A stretch of DNA of 37,402 nucleotides from an uncultured Prevotellaceae bacterium (GTDB lineage Bacteria > Bacteroidota > Bacteroidia > Bacteroidales > Muribaculaceae), in the NCBI GenBank assembly GCA_900314215.1, contig OMUK01000029.1, forward strand, positions 1 to 37,402, written 5' to 3'. How positions within the stretch are numbered: position 1 is the stretch's first letter; each line of letters begins with the position of its first letter. Below the pieces are notes generated by a model. That model was not told the origin of the DNA. It searched no databases and saw only the letters and a list, made by a program, of their open reading frames with translations. The translations under genes and the position numbers were made by a program. Positions 1 to 8,528 of the stretch are shown piece after piece.

Positions 1-152
1 CCACGCTGGCGACGTCGCCGCCAATCGTTCATCGCGTGGGGTGAAGGCAACTGGCAGGGTGCGGCCTTTATGGCCGTCCGATTGCAGAGCATCATATCGA
101 TTATTTTTCAATATTGGCACCTTCAACACAGCAAAACACACAGATACCAACC

Positions 153-259
153 TGTAGGGGCCGATCTTGTGTCGGCCCACCGACGCGGTTCCATCCTATT
201 AATAATCAATAAAATAGGATGTGACATTGTCGTGGGCCGGCACAAGACCGGCCCCTACA
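153..259. repeat. Nested palindromic element, copy 1
   Basis: Two 27-base arms (153-179 and 233-259) match as an imperfect inverted repeat with two differences, both tolerated as G-U pairs in RNA. Inside sit a short CGAC/GTCG pair and a 9-bp inverted repeat, CATCCTATT/AATAGGATG, around an A+T-rich centre. The outer arm begins TGTAGGGGCCG, which resembles REP-like intergenic palindromes common in bacteria (from general knowledge, not searched). Confidence 0.85.
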
Positions 260-424
260 ATTCGGTTATAAACCACGCTGGCGACGTCGCCGCCAATCGT
301 TCATCGCGTGGGGTGAAGGCAACTGGCAGGGTGCGGCCTTTATGGCCGTCCGATTGCAGAGCATCATATCGATTATTTTTCAATATTGGCACCTTCAACA
401 CAGCAAAACACACAGATACCAACC

Positions 425-531
425 TGTAGGGGCCGATCTTGTGTCGGCCCACCGACGCGGTTCCATCCTATTAATAATCAATAAAATAGGATGTGACATT
501 GTCGTGGGCCGGCACAAGACCGGCCCCTACA
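425..531. repeat. Nested palindromic element, copy 2
   Basis: Second copy of the palindromic element, 272 bp downstream of the first and apparently identical, because it lies inside the tandemly duplicated unit. Confidence 0.85.
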
Positions 532-686
532 ATTCGGTTATAAACCACGCTGGCGACGTCGCCGCCAATCGTTCATCGCGTGGGGTGAAGGCAACTGGCC
601 GTCCGATTGCGGTTATAAACCACGCTGGCGACGTCGCCAATGCGTCGCCCCATTGCACACTGCCACAAGGCGGCGAAGTTAAAAGC

Positions 687-727
687 AGGCCCGGCAAGCG
701 AGCAATCATGCTCCACTTGCCGGGCCT
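687..727 (-). terminator. Terminator of the mazG-deoC unit
   Basis: A 12-bp stem (687-698 with 716-727, arm AGGCCCGGCAAG) is extended by an inner GAGCA/TGCTC pair around an ATCA loop. On the minus strand it is followed by GCTTTTAAC, giving a short U tract. It lies just downstream of the deoC stop. Confidence 0.75.
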
Positions 728-763
728 CATGCATTTCATGCCGCAGCGCGCTCTCGTGCCCGG

Positions 764-1732
764 TTAGAAGGGCTTGTCGCTGCTGCCGGTCATCGACTGA
801 AACAGGGCGTTGGCCAGGCTGCTGGCGCCAATGCGGAAGTACTCGTTGTCGAGCCAGTGCTCGCCCAGCACCTCCTTCACGATGGTGTAGTAGCGCACGG
901 CATCCTCGGTGGTGCGTATGCCGCCGGCGGCCTTGAAGCCCACCATGATGCTGTGCTTCTTGTAGTACTCCTTGATGCACTGGCACATCACATAGGCGGC
1001 CTCGAGCGAGGCACCGGGATAAATCTTGCCCGTCGAGGTCTTGATGAAGTCGGCGCCGCTATACATGGCCAGTATCGAGGCGCGCTTGATGTTCTCGGCG
1101 CTCTTGAGGGCTCCGGTCTCGAGTATCACCTTGAGCGGGTGGTTGCCAATGGTGGCCTTGAGCTCGGCAATCTCGTCGCACAGCTCCTCGTAGGCGCCGT
1201 CGAGGAAGTAGCCCATGTTGATGACCACGTCGACCTCGTCGGCGCCGTCTTGTATGGCCAGGGCGGTCTCGGCCACCTTGGTCTCGATGTGGGCCTGCGA
1301 CGAGGGGAAGCTGGCGCTGCACACGGCGATGCCCACGTCGCTCACCTCGAGGTTGCCGCGCACCACCTCGGCAAAGTTGCTATAGACGCATATCGAGGCC
1401 ACATTCTTGAAGTCGGGATACTTCACCTGGTAGGCATTGACGCGCTGGGTGAAGGCGGCCACGCTGCGCTCGCTGTCGGTGGTAGAGAGCGTGGTGAGGT
1501 CGACGCAATTGAGCAGAAACTGATACACATCGGGGTTCAGGTTCTCCTCGTAGTGCTCGTCGAGTATCTTCTGCACCTGGGCGGCGACTTTGGCGTCGTC
1601 GGTCTCTACTTGGCTGGCCTGAATGGCGGCTTCATACTTGTCGCTCGAGGTGTCGGGCTTGATAGCCATATCCTTGGTGAGGCCCTCGGCCACACCTTTA
1701 ATCTTGTTGAATTGATCTTTGATACTGTCCAT
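764..1732 (-). CDS. deoC: Deoxyribose-phosphate aldolase (DeoC)
   Basis: 322 aa. It reversibly cleaves 2-deoxyribose 5-phosphate into glyceraldehyde 3-phosphate and acetaldehyde, in cytosolic deoxynucleoside catabolism. The class I aldolase TIM-barrel motifs are present: GADEVDVV (Asp168), the Schiff-base lysine in FIKTSTGK (Lys231), and the second lysine in GFKAAGG (Lys267). The N-terminal 75 residues or so extend beyond the short E. coli-type enzyme, as in many Bacteroidales versions (from memory). I chose the Met at 1732 because the open frame upstream of it is only the out-of-frame reading of the preceding gene and is Arg/Ala-rich nonsense. It lies 44 nt after the mazG-like gene and is probably co-transcribed with it. 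Confidence 0.95.
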   Translation of the reverse strand: MDSIKDQFNKIKGVAEGLTKDMAIKPDTSSDKYEAAIQASQVETDDAKVAAQVQKILDEHYEENLNPDVYQFLLNCVDLTTLSTTDSERSVAAFTQRVNAYQVKYPDFKNVASICVYSNFAEVVRGNLEVSDVGIAVCSASFPSSQAHIETKVAETALAIQDGADEVDVVINMGYFLDGAYEELCDEIAELKATIGNHPLKVILETGALKSAENIKRASILAMYSGADFIKTSTGKIYPGASLEAAYVMCQCIKEYYKKHSIMVGFKAAGGIRTTEDAVRYYTIVKEVLGEHWLDNEYFRIGASSLANALFQSMTGSSDKPF

Positions 1733-1776
1733 AAATGTGATCGTGTATTGTGTTGAGTTAATAATTTTTCGGCACT

Positions 1777-2142
1777 TTACTGCTTCTTCCCGTCGCCGGC
1801 GGGGCGGGCGAGCTTGGGGTTGTCGAGGTGGCGGTGGCTGTCGCGCTGCGTCTTCTTGGCAAAGTTGCGCTCGAGCGCAGCGTCGAGGTCGATGCCGCAC
1901 TGGTTGGCGATGCACAGCGTCACCCACAGCACGTCGGCCAGCTCGTCGTCGAGCCGGCCCGGCTTGTCGCCCGGCTTCCACGACTGCTCGCCATAGGTGC
2001 GCGACATCACGCGAGCCACCTCGCCCACCTCCTCGGTGAGCTGCGCCATGTTGGTGAGCGGGCCGAAGTAGCGCACGCCATAGGTCTTTATCCACTCGTC
2101 GACCCGCTTTTGGGCTTCCTCGATAGTCATAGGCTTAAGCAT
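1777..2142 (-). CDS. MazG-like nucleotide pyrophosphohydrolase
   Basis: 121 aa, a single-domain member of the all-alpha NTP pyrophosphatase (MazG/dUTPase) superfamily. It shows the metal-binding EExxE motif (TEEVGE, Glu37/Glu38/Glu41) and the ExxD motif (DELADVLW, Glu67 and Asp70). Such enzymes hydrolyse (d)NTPs to monophosphate and pyrophosphate, often as house-cleaning; the substrate cannot be told from sequence. The C-terminal 25 residues or so are basic and probably disordered. It is first in a two-gene unit with deoC, which also acts on deoxynucleotide-derived compounds, and has a good promoter immediately upstream. Confidence 0.88.
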   Translation of the reverse strand: MLKPMTIEEAQKRVDEWIKTYGVRYFGPLTNMAQLTEEVGEVARVMSRTYGEQSWKPGDKPGRLDDELADVLWVTLCIANQCGIDLDAALERNFAKKTQRDSHRHLDNPKLARPAGDGKKQ

Positions 2143-2153
2143 TTATCAGGTCA

Positions 2154-2185
2154 CAAACTTACTAAAAAATCACCTCATCACCAAC
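2154..2185 (-). promoter_or_regulatory. Promoter of mazG-deoC
   Basis: On the minus strand GTTG (2185-2182), a 20-nt spacer and TAAGTTTG (2161-2154) match the Bacteroidetes consensus TTTG/TAnnTTTG with one mismatch. Transcription would start about 5 nt before the ATG at 2142, so the leader is very short. Confidence 0.6.
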
Positions 2186-2315
2186 AGCCCCGATTGAAGT
2201 TTGCAACCCAATCGATATTTTTTAAGAAAAACAAGCCGTCTGTTGTGGCCGGCCAAATGAAAAAGCAAATGAAACCTCAAGCCCCGAGACGGTAATTTTA
2301 TTGCCACGCAAGGAT

Positions 2316-2368
2316 GACGGCAACTCTAAAGACCTTAATGCTGCACGTGGCCATTGCGGCCAGGCTGG
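2316..2368 (+). repeat. Dispersed repeat, copy A
   Basis: GACGGCAACTCTAAAGAC is followed by CTTAATG and then CTGCACGTGGCCATTGCGG. The first block matches copies B (5688-5714) and C (26154-26092, minus strand); the second block matches copy C only. It lies in the 2143-2668 intergenic stretch, upstream of the surface-protein gene. Confidence 0.6.
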
Positions 2369-2477
2369 TCGTGCTGGGGATGGTGCGTTTTGTTCCCAAT
2401 TTTGACAATTTTGCAGAAATTATGGGATTGTTATTAATTTTTTTTAAGATTTATATGGCCGAACGGCATATAATATT

Positions 2478-2486
2478 TACCTTTGC
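2478..2486 (+). promoter_or_regulatory. -7 element of the surface-protein gene
   Basis: TACCTTTGC fits the TAnnTTTG(C) -7 box. No good -33 TTTG is found at the expected distance, so this is supported by the -7 box alone. It would give a leader of about 175 nt before the ATG at 2669. Confidence 0.45.
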
Positions 2487-2668
2487 AATGACGTAAGTGT
2501 GAGCCCCTTGGCCCCAACGCTTGTGAATGCTCTATCTCGCGGGTCTGCAATTCTAGCTGTAGACCCGATGCGGCTGTGCAGGTAACTCCCGGTGAGATGG
2601 CCCGTAGCGGCCGATATGGACTATAAATGTAATTTTCAAACTATAACACGCTAAAAACAATAAACGTT
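2487..2668 (+). other. Long, probably structured 5' leader
   Basis: About 180 nt between the putative -7 box and the start codon. The clearest fold is GGGTCT pairing with AGACCC (2541-2566), and GGCC/GGCC pairs are present further on. The region is GC-rich, then switches to A/T-rich for the last 50 nt before the ATG. I recognise no riboswitch core (no TPP, cobalamin or SAM signature). It could be a regulatory leader or simply untranslated sequence. Confidence 0.3.
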
Positions 2669-2929
2669 ATGAAAAAATTATTTACTTTTCTCTTAATGGC
2701 GGTCCTCGCCATGAGCTACGCTATGGCTCAAACAGTGCTCTTCACTGAAACCTTCGACAATTGCAAAGGCACAGGCGGCAATGATGGCAATTGGAGCGGT
2801 AATAATATTGCTGCTGGCACCTTTTCTACTGATAATGGAGGTTGGTCTGCAAGTAATGCCAGCGGTGCCAAACAATGTGCAAGATTTGGCACAAGCAAAA
2901 ACAAGGTTCTGCCACAACCCCTGAAATAG
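2669..2929 (+). CDS. Surface protein, N-terminal fragment (frameshifted)
   Basis: 86 aa as read. It begins with a clear signal peptide (MKK, hydrophobic core, cleavage after about AMA, residue 20), followed by the start of a jelly-roll-like extracellular domain (TETFDNCKGTGGN). The reading frame ends at 2929, but the homologous continuation is in the next frame, starting near 2914: ...TSKNK in this frame joins sensibly to GSATTPEIAL in the other. One extra base (AAGGG instead of AAGG near 2912-2915) would restore a 972-aa protein from 2669 to 5586. This is either a real frameshift or a sequencing/assembly error. It is the only part of the locus with a secretion signal. Confidence 0.75.
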   Translation: MKKLFTFLLMAVLAMSYAMAQTVLFTETFDNCKGTGGNDGNWSGNNIAAGTFSTDNGGWSASNASGAKQCARFGTSKNKVLPQPLK

Positions 2930-5586
2930 CGCTTACGGGGAGCGGCACACTCACTTTTAGAGCTGGCGCCTGGGCGGGTGACAGTAAGGCGCTCAATATT
3001 TCTGCCCCTGGAGCTACGCTTTCGCAAAACTCTGTGACTTTGGTAGATAGTAAGTTCACAGATTATACTATTGATATCACTAATGCTACTAGCACAGTGA
3101 AAATCACATTCTCTGGCGCTAAGGCATCGAAATCCCGATTCTTCCTCGATGATGTTAAAGTGACTGCTGTCGGGGGCAAGACTGCTGCTGGGCTGAGTTT
3201 TAGTGTTTCTACGGCTGCAGCTTATATAGGCTCGGCCTTCGATGAGCCCACGCTCAGCAATCCTAACAGTTTGGCTGTGGCTTACGCAAGCAGCGACCCC
3301 AGTGTGGCTACCGTAGATGCCAGCACGGGCGAGGTGACCCTCGTGGCTGCTGGCACCACCACCATCACGGCCTCTTCGGCTGAGACCGATACCTATGCTG
3401 CCGGCAAGGCCAGCTACACCCTCACGGTGAATAAGCAAGAATCGGGGTTGAGCTTCAGCCCTACTGAGGAAACTATCACAGTCGACGGCCCATTCACTGC
3501 CCCCACCTTTAGCAATGCAAAGGGTATCGCTGTTAAGTTCTCGAGCAGCAACACCAGTGTTGCCACTGTAGACGACAATGGCAACATCACCTTCAAGGGC
3601 GTTGCCGGCACAGCCACCATCACCGCTACGCCTGCCGATCCCAACTACTCTGGCGATGCCACCTTCTCACTCACGGTAAGCAAGCTGACGTCGAACTTGA
3701 AGTGGGAAAGCAACGCAGTGACGGCCACCAAGGGCAAGGCCTTCAAGGCTCCCAAGCTGTCGAATCCCGACAGACTCGCTGTGACCTACACGAGCAGCAA
3801 AACCGCCGTTGCAACCGTCAACTCCCGCGGTATCTTGACCGTGGTGGGCACTGGCACAACCACCATCACCGCCGCTTCGGCCGAAAGCGACCGCTACAGT
3901 GCTGCCAGCGACAGCTATACCCTCACAGTGGTGGGCAAGAGTGGCAACTTCATCAGCGACGGGAACAACAAGTTTAAACTCATCACCAGTGCCGACCAAC
4001 TGATTGCCGGCCGCAAATATGTGTTCATGAGCCGTGTGCCAATAATCAAGAAAGGTGTTGTTATAGATACAGTTGGTGACGATGTAGCAATGACTGCGAG
4101 CGCCCGCACTAATTTCGCCATAACAACTACTGATGACCATCGTTATGGCACCACCGCTGGTTTCTCTTATGTTGACACGACAACAAGAGAAGAAATTAAT
4201 GTAACGAGTGAAGATTTGAAATTGACGCTTCAAGGAAATGCCGATGATGGTTGGCAATGGTATGTGAGTGAAGCATATAACAAAGCCGGCGAACTAATAA
4301 CAGGCTATCTTCAGACTGGTGACAACGGGAATCTACGTGACAGCCATCAAATGCATGTCTACGACACCACGGACAAAGCATATCAAACGTCGCAAACACT
4401 CACTACTGTTACATTCCCTGAAAAAGGCGTAGCATATACAAATAATTCAAATACGTATTACGCAGAAAATGGTGTAGAAATCGTATTTAACATTAGCAAA
4501 ACAGATAGCAAAGGTCGAGATAACATAGTTATGTACAATGCCAATGGTAGTAACCGCTATGTTGCTGCTTATGGCAGAACCCAATGTCCTATCTATCTCT
4601 ATGGTGAGGAGGGCACAATCTCGACCGGCGATGAAACCTGCAATCTGGCCGACCTGGCTTTCAACAGCGAGGGCACATTCACCATCACGGGCCAGGACAT
4701 GCAGGCTGTGACTACGGTTCATGACAAAAGCAAATACTATGTGGTGGTGAAGGACGGCAATGGCTTGAGCAACGACTACGTGAGCAAGAACGACGGTCTG
4801 GACACCTACTATCACAATGGAAAAGAATGGAGCGATTATGACCAAAGCAACTGGGCGCTCGTCGAGGTATCGGAAAGCGACTACAAGGCATTCAACCCAG
4901 CTGCCGTGACTAAGATTGTGGGCAAATACAACGGCAATGCCAACGACCCCATCATCACCGATGCCACTATCACCTATGGCGACGCTACCGCCGATGACAG
5001 CAAATACACTCCCAATGAGTACATCCCAGTCAACTTCATGACCGTGAAGCAAGCCGACTATTGGGGCAACAGCCAAAAGGCCAATCATGGCAACTACTTC
5101 TTCATGAACCCCAAGGCTCAGGAGTACGCCAAGGTTGCGTGGGCTGTGTGGGATGCTTCCAGCCAGGCCTTCTATGTGGCAAAATCGGCCGACGGGGCCA
5201 ACAAGTATGACTTCGACGGCATGTTCACGATTGCACTCGACTACAACGATGGTAAAGTGACGGCAACAAGTGACCTCACCGACCAGCAAGTGTACAGCTT
5301 CCCAGCCATTGTGAAGAAGCAAACCGCAGTAAGCAACGCTGCTCCTCGCAAGGTGACTGCCAAGACTGGCAGCACGCAAAGCGAATATATCGTGTATCCT
5401 CTTGAACTCTATGCAGGAAAGGGTGTGGTTACTGGCGTGAGCGAGGTGAGCACTGCCAAGGCAGTGAAGAGCGTGCGCTACTACGACCTGACGGGTGCCC
5501 AGCACTCGCAGGCTCAGGAGGGCATCAACATCGTGGTCACTACCTATAGCGACGGCACCACTACCGCCCGCAAGATCATGAAGTAA
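2875..5586 (+). CDS. Surface protein, main part: three Big_2-like repeats, sorting-like tail
   Basis: 903 aa as read, but the first 10 residues or so are out-of-frame and the true protein should continue from the fragment starting at 2669. Residues about 11-100 complete an N-terminal beta-sandwich ending in FFLDDVKV. About 101-357 hold three bacterial Ig-like (Big_2) repeats with the pattern ATVD...G..TATITA. The central 250 residues are unrecognised and encoded by A+T-richer DNA (about 4020-4610). The last 50 residues (VSEV...VRYYDLTGAQ...TTYSDGTTTARKIMK) are a Bacteroidales C-terminal sorting-like tail shared with the proteins at 17302-18876 and 26237-27676. Probably exported and surface-held; ligand unknown. 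With the frame broken it may be inactive. Confidence 0.8.
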   Translation: MCKIWHKQKQGSATTPEIALTGSGTLTFRAGAWAGDSKALNISAPGATLSQNSVTLVDSKFTDYTIDITNATSTVKITFSGAKASKSRFFLDDVKVTAVGGKTAAGLSFSVSTAAAYIGSAFDEPTLSNPNSLAVAYASSDPSVATVDASTGEVTLVAAGTTTITASSAETDTYAAGKASYTLTVNKQESGLSFSPTEETITVDGPFTAPTFSNAKGIAVKFSSSNTSVATVDDNGNITFKGVAGTATITATPADPNYSGDATFSLTVSKLTSNLKWESNAVTATKGKAFKAPKLSNPDRLAVTYTSSKTAVATVNSRGILTVVGTGTTTITAASAESDRYSAASDSYTLTVVGKSGNFISDGNNKFKLITSADQLIAGRKYVFMSRVPIIKKGVVIDTVGDDVAMTASARTNFAITTTDDHRYGTTAGFSYVDTTTREEINVTSEDLKLTLQGNADDGWQWYVSEAYNKAGELITGYLQTGDNGNLRDSHQMHVYDTTDKAYQTSQTLTTVTFPEKGVAYTNNSNTYYAENGVEIVFNISKTDSKGRDNIVMYNANGSNRYVAAYGRTQCPIYLYGEEGTISTGDETCNLADLAFNSEGTFTITGQDMQAVTTVHDKSKYYVVVKDGNGLSNDYVSKNDGLDTYYHNGKEWSDYDQSNWALVEVSESDYKAFNPAAVTKIVGKYNGNANDPIITDATITYGDATADDSKYTPNEYIPVNFMTVKQADYWGNSQKANHGNYFFMNPKAQEYAKVAWAVWDASSQAFYVAKSADGANKYDFDGMFTIALDYNDGKVTATSDLTDQQVYSFPAIVKKQTAVSNAAPRKVTAKTGSTQSEYIVYPLELYAGKGVVTGVSEVSTAKAVKSVRYYDLTGAQHSQAQEGINIVVTTYSDGTTTARKIMK

Positions 5587-5593
5587 TAAAGCC

Positions 5594-5614
5594 CCGTTTT
5601 TCACGGTTTTTTTT
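5594..5614 (+). terminator. Terminator 1 after the surface-protein gene
   Basis: A short CCGT/ACGG stem (5594-5597 and 5603-5606) is followed by eight T residues, starting 8 nt after the stop codon. Confidence 0.5.
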
Positions 5615-5621
5615 ACCCTAT

Positions 5622-5662
5622 AATGGCAGCCCCGGCGTCATGGCCCCGGCTGCCATTTTTCT
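5622..5662 (+). terminator. Terminator 2, shared type with 26167-26208
   Basis: A 10-bp stem AATGGCAGCC (5622-5631) with GGCTGCCATT (5648-5657) is followed by a T-rich tail. The same arms and the same CCGG-rich loop occur on the minus strand at 26174-26208, after another surface-protein gene. Confidence 0.8.
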
Positions 5663-5687
5663 TGCCCTGCCTGGATGGCGGCAACTT

Positions 5688-5714
5688 GACGACAACTCTA
5701 AAAACATTAAAAAC
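5688..5714 (+). repeat. Dispersed repeat, copy B
   Basis: GACGACAACTCTAAAAAC followed by ATTAAAAAC closely matches copy C (minus strand near 26154-26128) and copy A (2316-2340). It lies about 30 nt beyond terminator 2, the same relative position as copy C behind its terminator. Confidence 0.6.
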
Positions 5715-5754
5715 TTTTTCTGGGGGGTGGAAAGGGGCAATGGGCATAGGGGCA

Positions 5755-5786
5755 TTTTTATTTCAGGGGAAAAAATCGTAAATTTG
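5755..5786 (+). promoter_or_regulatory. mutS promoter
   Basis: TTTT (5755-5758), a 20-nt spacer and TAAATTTG (5779-5786). The -7 box is perfect and the -33 box has one mismatch to TTTG. Transcription should start near 5793. Confidence 0.6.
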
Positions 5787-5810
5787 CATGATTAAAATTG
5801 AATGTGCGCT

Positions 5811-8435
5811 ATGGCAAAGGAAGCAGCAGTGACACCCATGATGAAGCAGTATCTCGCGATGAAGCAGAAGCACCCCGACGCGCTCCTGCTCTACCGCGTG
5901 GGCGACTTCTATGAGACTTATGGCCAAGACGCCATCACCGCCAGCGAGATACTGGGCCTCACCCTCACGCGCCGCTCCAATGGCGCCTCGCGTGGCGTGG
6001 AGATGGCGGGCTTCCCCCACCATGCGCTCGACACCTACCTGCCCAAGCTGGTGCGCGCCGGCAAGCGCGTGGCGATATGCGACCAGCTCGAGGACCCCAA
6101 GCTGGCCAAGAAGCTCGTGAAGCGCGGCATCACCGAGCTGGTGACCCCCGGCGTGGTGGTGGGCGGCACCATCCTCGACCGCAAGGAGAACAACTTCCTG
6201 GCCGCTGTGCACTTCGCCAAGAAAGGGGTGGTGGGCCTCTCGCTGCTCGACATCTCCACCGGCGAGTTTATGACCTCGCAGGGCAATGCCGAGTATGTCG
6301 ACAAGTTGCTGGTGAACTTTGCCCCCAAGGAGGTGCTCATCAACCGCAGCAGCCGCCAGCAGTTTGCCGACACCTTTGCGGGCAACAAGTACCTCACCTT
6401 TGAGCTCGACGACTGGATGTTTACCACCGACGCCGCCCGCGACCGCCTGCTGCAACACTTCGGCACCGCGAGCCTCAAGGGCTTCGGCGTCGACGACATG
6501 CCCGCGGCCATCATTGCCTCGGGCGCCATCCTGCACTACCTCGACCTCACACAGCACACCCACATCAAGCACATCACCACCCTGTCGCGCATCGAGGCCG
6601 AGCTCTACGTGCGCCTCGACCGCTTCACCGTGCGCAATCTCGAGCTGGTGGCACCCATGGCCGACGACGGCATGAGCCTGCTCAGCGTCATCGACAAGAC
6701 CCTCTCGCCCATGGGCGCCCGCATGATGCACCGCTGGGTGCTCTTCCCGCTGAAAGACGTGAAAGCCATCAACCGCCGCCTCGACGTGGTGGAGTACTTC
6801 TTTAAGCATCCCGACGCCCGCGACCTGGTGAAAGACCAGCTCGAGCTCGTGGGCGACATCGAGCGCCTGATATCGAAGGTGGCTGTGGGCCGCATCACGC
6901 CGCGCGAGCTGGTGCAGCTCAAGTGCGCCCTGCAAGCCATCGAGCCCGTGAAGCAGATGTGCCAGCACAGCGACAACGAGGTGCTGCGCTCCATGGGCGA
7001 CCAGCTGAACCCCTGCCGCGCCATGAGCGAGCGCATAGAGCAGGAAATCAACCCCGACGCCCCCAACCAGGTGAACCGCGGCAACGTGATAAACCACGGC
7101 GTGGACCCGCAGCTCGACGAGTTGCGCGAGATCTCCTACTCCAGCAAAGACTACCTGATGAAGATGCAGAAGGCCGAGAGCGAGCGCACCGGCATACCCA
7201 GCCTGAAGATTGCCTACAACAACGTGTTTGGCTACTACATCGAGGTGCGCAACACCCACAAGGACAAGGTGCCGCCCGAGTGGGTGCGCAAGCAGACGCT
7301 CGTGAACGCCGAGCGCTACATCACCCAGGAGCTCAAGGACTATGAGGAGAAGATACTGGGCGCCGAGGAGAAGATACTCGTGATCGAGACACAGCTCTTC
7401 AACGAACTCGTGGCCGCCGTGACCGACTATATACCCGCCATACAGACCGACTCGCAACTCATCGCCCAGCTCGACTGCCTGTGCGCCTTCACCCGCGTGG
7501 CCATCGACAACAAATACAACCGCCCGGTGGTCGACGAGAGCCTCGACATCGACATCACCAATGGCCGCCACCCCGTGATTGAGAAGCGTCTGCCACCCGG
7601 CGAAGCCTATATTCCCAACAGCGTGCAGCTGAGCAACGACGACCAGCAAATCATGATTATCACCGGCCCCAACATGGCCGGCAAGAGCGCCCTGCTGCGC
7701 CAGACCGCCCTCATCGTGCTCATGGCCCAGATAGGCTGCTTTGTGCCTGCCGAGGCCGCCCGCATAGGCGTGGTCGACAAGATATTCACCCGCGTGGGCG
7801 CCAGCGACAACATCTCGCTGGGCGAGTCGACCTTCATGGTAGAGATGACCGAGGCCGCCTCGATACTCAACAACCTGAGCGAGCGCTCGCTCGTGCTCTT
7901 CGACGAGCTGGGGCGCGGCACCAGCACCTACGACGGCATCTCCATAGCCTGGGCCATCGTGGAATACATCCACGAGAACCGCTGCCACGCCAAGACCCTC
8001 TTTGCCACCCACTACCACGAGCTCAACGAGATGGCCAAGTCGTATCACCGCATACGCAACTACAACGTGGCGGTGAAGGAGATCGACGGCAAGGTGGTGT
8101 TTGTGCGCAAGCTGGTGAAGGGCGGCAGCGCCCACAGCTTTGGCATCCATGTGGCCAAGATAGCCGGCATGCCGCCCAGCATCGTGAAGCGCGCCAACGA
8201 GGTGCTCAAGCAGCTCGAGGAGAACAACCAGGGCGGCAAGGCCATCACACGCGACCTGGGCGACGTGGGCCCCTCGCGCAGCGGCTACCAGCTCTCCTTC
8301 TTCCAGCTCGACGACCCGGTGCTGAGCCAGGTGCGCGACGAGATACTGGGCCTCGATATCAACAACCTTACCCCCATGGAAGCACTCAACAAGCTCAACG
8401 ACATCAAGGCCATCATCACGGGCAAGTCGCAGTAG
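5811..8435 (+). CDS. mutS: DNA mismatch repair protein MutS
   Basis: 874 aa from the ATG at 5811; an ATG at 5802 would add three residues (MCA) and cannot be excluded. MutS recognises mismatches as a dimer and starts repair with MutL. The mismatch-reading F-x-E motif is present (GDFYETY, Phe33/Glu35). Connector, lever and clamp domains follow, then the ABC-type ATPase with Walker A GPNMAGKS (from residue 619), Walker [14 protein letters not shown] and the downstream [10 protein letters not shown]-terminal helical tail ([11 protein letters not shown]) follows a short linker, as usual in the MutS1 family. Length is typical and all key motifs are intact. It has its own promoter. Confidence 0.98.
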   Translation: MAKEAAVTPMMKQYLAMKQKHPDALLLYRVGDFYETYGQDAITASEILGLTLTRRSNGASRGVEMAGFPHHALDTYLPKLVRAGKRVAICDQLEDPKLAKKLVKRGITELVTPGVVVGGTILDRKENNFLAAVHFAKKGVVGLSLLDISTGEFMTSQGNAEYVDKLLVNFAPKEVLINRSSRQQFADTFAGNKYLTFELDDWMFTTDAARDRLLQHFGTASLKGFGVDDMPAAIIASGAILHYLDLTQHTHIKHITTLSRIEAELYVRLDRFTVRNLELVAPMADDGMSLLSVIDKTLSPMGARMMHRWVLFPLKDVKAINRRLDVVEYFFKHPDARDLVKDQLELVGDIERLISKVAVGRITPRELVQLKCALQAIEPVKQMCQHSDNEVLRSMGDQLNPCRAMSERIEQEINPDAPNQVNRGNVINHGVDPQLDELREISYSSKDYLMKMQKAESERTGIPSLKIAYNNVFGYYIEVRNTHKDKVPPEWVRKQTLVNAERYITQELKDYEEKILGAEEKILVIETQLFNELVAAVTDYIPAIQTDSQLIAQLDCLCAFTRVAIDNKYNRPVVDESLDIDITNGRHPVIEKRLPPGEAYIPNSVQLSNDDQQIMIITGPNMAGKSALLRQTALIVLMAQIGCFVPAEAARIGVVDKIFTRVGASDNISLGESTFMVEMTEAASILNNLSERSLVLFDELGRGTSTYDGISIAWAIVEYIHENRCHAKTLFATHYHELNEMAKSYHRIRNYNVAVKEIDGKVVFVRKLVKGGSAHSFGIHVAKIAGMPPSIVKRANEVLKQLEENNQGGKAITRDLGDVGPSRSGYQLSFFQLDDPVLSQVRDEILGLDINNLTPMEALNKLNDIKAIITGKSQ

Positions 8436-8455
8436 CGGCCGCCCGGGGTGCGCGT

Positions 8456-8478
8456 GCGACGCAGCTCGGCTGCGTCGC
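8456..8478. other. Perfect 9-bp hairpin after mutS
   Basis: GCGACGCAG (8456-8464) and CTGCGTCGC (8470-8478) form a perfect stem with a CTCGG loop. It has no T tract on either side, so a factor-independent terminator is doubtful. It may be a mutS 3' stabiliser or a REP-like palindrome between convergent genes. Confidence 0.5.
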
Positions 8479-8528
8479 GGGTATAGAGCGGACCTGCCAC
8501 CATGCCCCTAAAGCGCATTTAGAGGCCG

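Larger units (their letters stand above)
1..638. repeat. 272-bp direct tandem repeat, about 2.2 copies
   Basis: The same 272-bp unit begins at 1 and at 273. A third copy begins at 545 and stops after about 54 bases (598), and a 19-base stub of the unit start (CCACGCTGGCGACGTCGCC) recurs at 620-638. The first two units look identical by eye. The window begins at a unit boundary, so the array may continue to the left. Open frames inside it are only a by-product of the repeat and I do not call them genes. This otherwise gene-free stretch (1-763) holds only the repeats and the terminator of the leftward gene ending at 764. Confidence 0.9.

Noticed and set aside
1-638. CRISPR array
   Set aside because: The repeat unit is 272 bp, contiguous and without spacers, and no cas gene is present.
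70-767. Open frames within the left tandem repeats
   Set aside because: They simply repeat with the 272-bp unit, contain the palindrome, and read into the deoC terminator.
764-2095. A 443-codon version of deoC starting at 2095
   Set aside because: The first 120 residues or so are the wrong-frame reading of the mazG-like gene; the aldolase starts naturally at 1732.
2487-2668. Known riboswitch, SRP RNA or tRNA in the leader
   Set aside because: None of the conserved core sequences I know (TPP, cobalamin, SAM, SRP tetraloop, tRNA arms) can be found.
5763-8150. Very long open frame antisense to mutS (about 795 codons); similar ones oppose pheT, PBP1A, the M6 protease, deoC, recA and the EEP gene
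   Set aside because: They run codon-aligned against real genes in GC-rich DNA that avoids codons whose complements are stops. Their products are His/Val/Ala/Gly-rich with no motif and no start context.
8456-8478. Intrinsic terminator for mutS
   Set aside because: The hairpin is perfect but lacks a T tract on either strand, so it is listed only as a hairpin.
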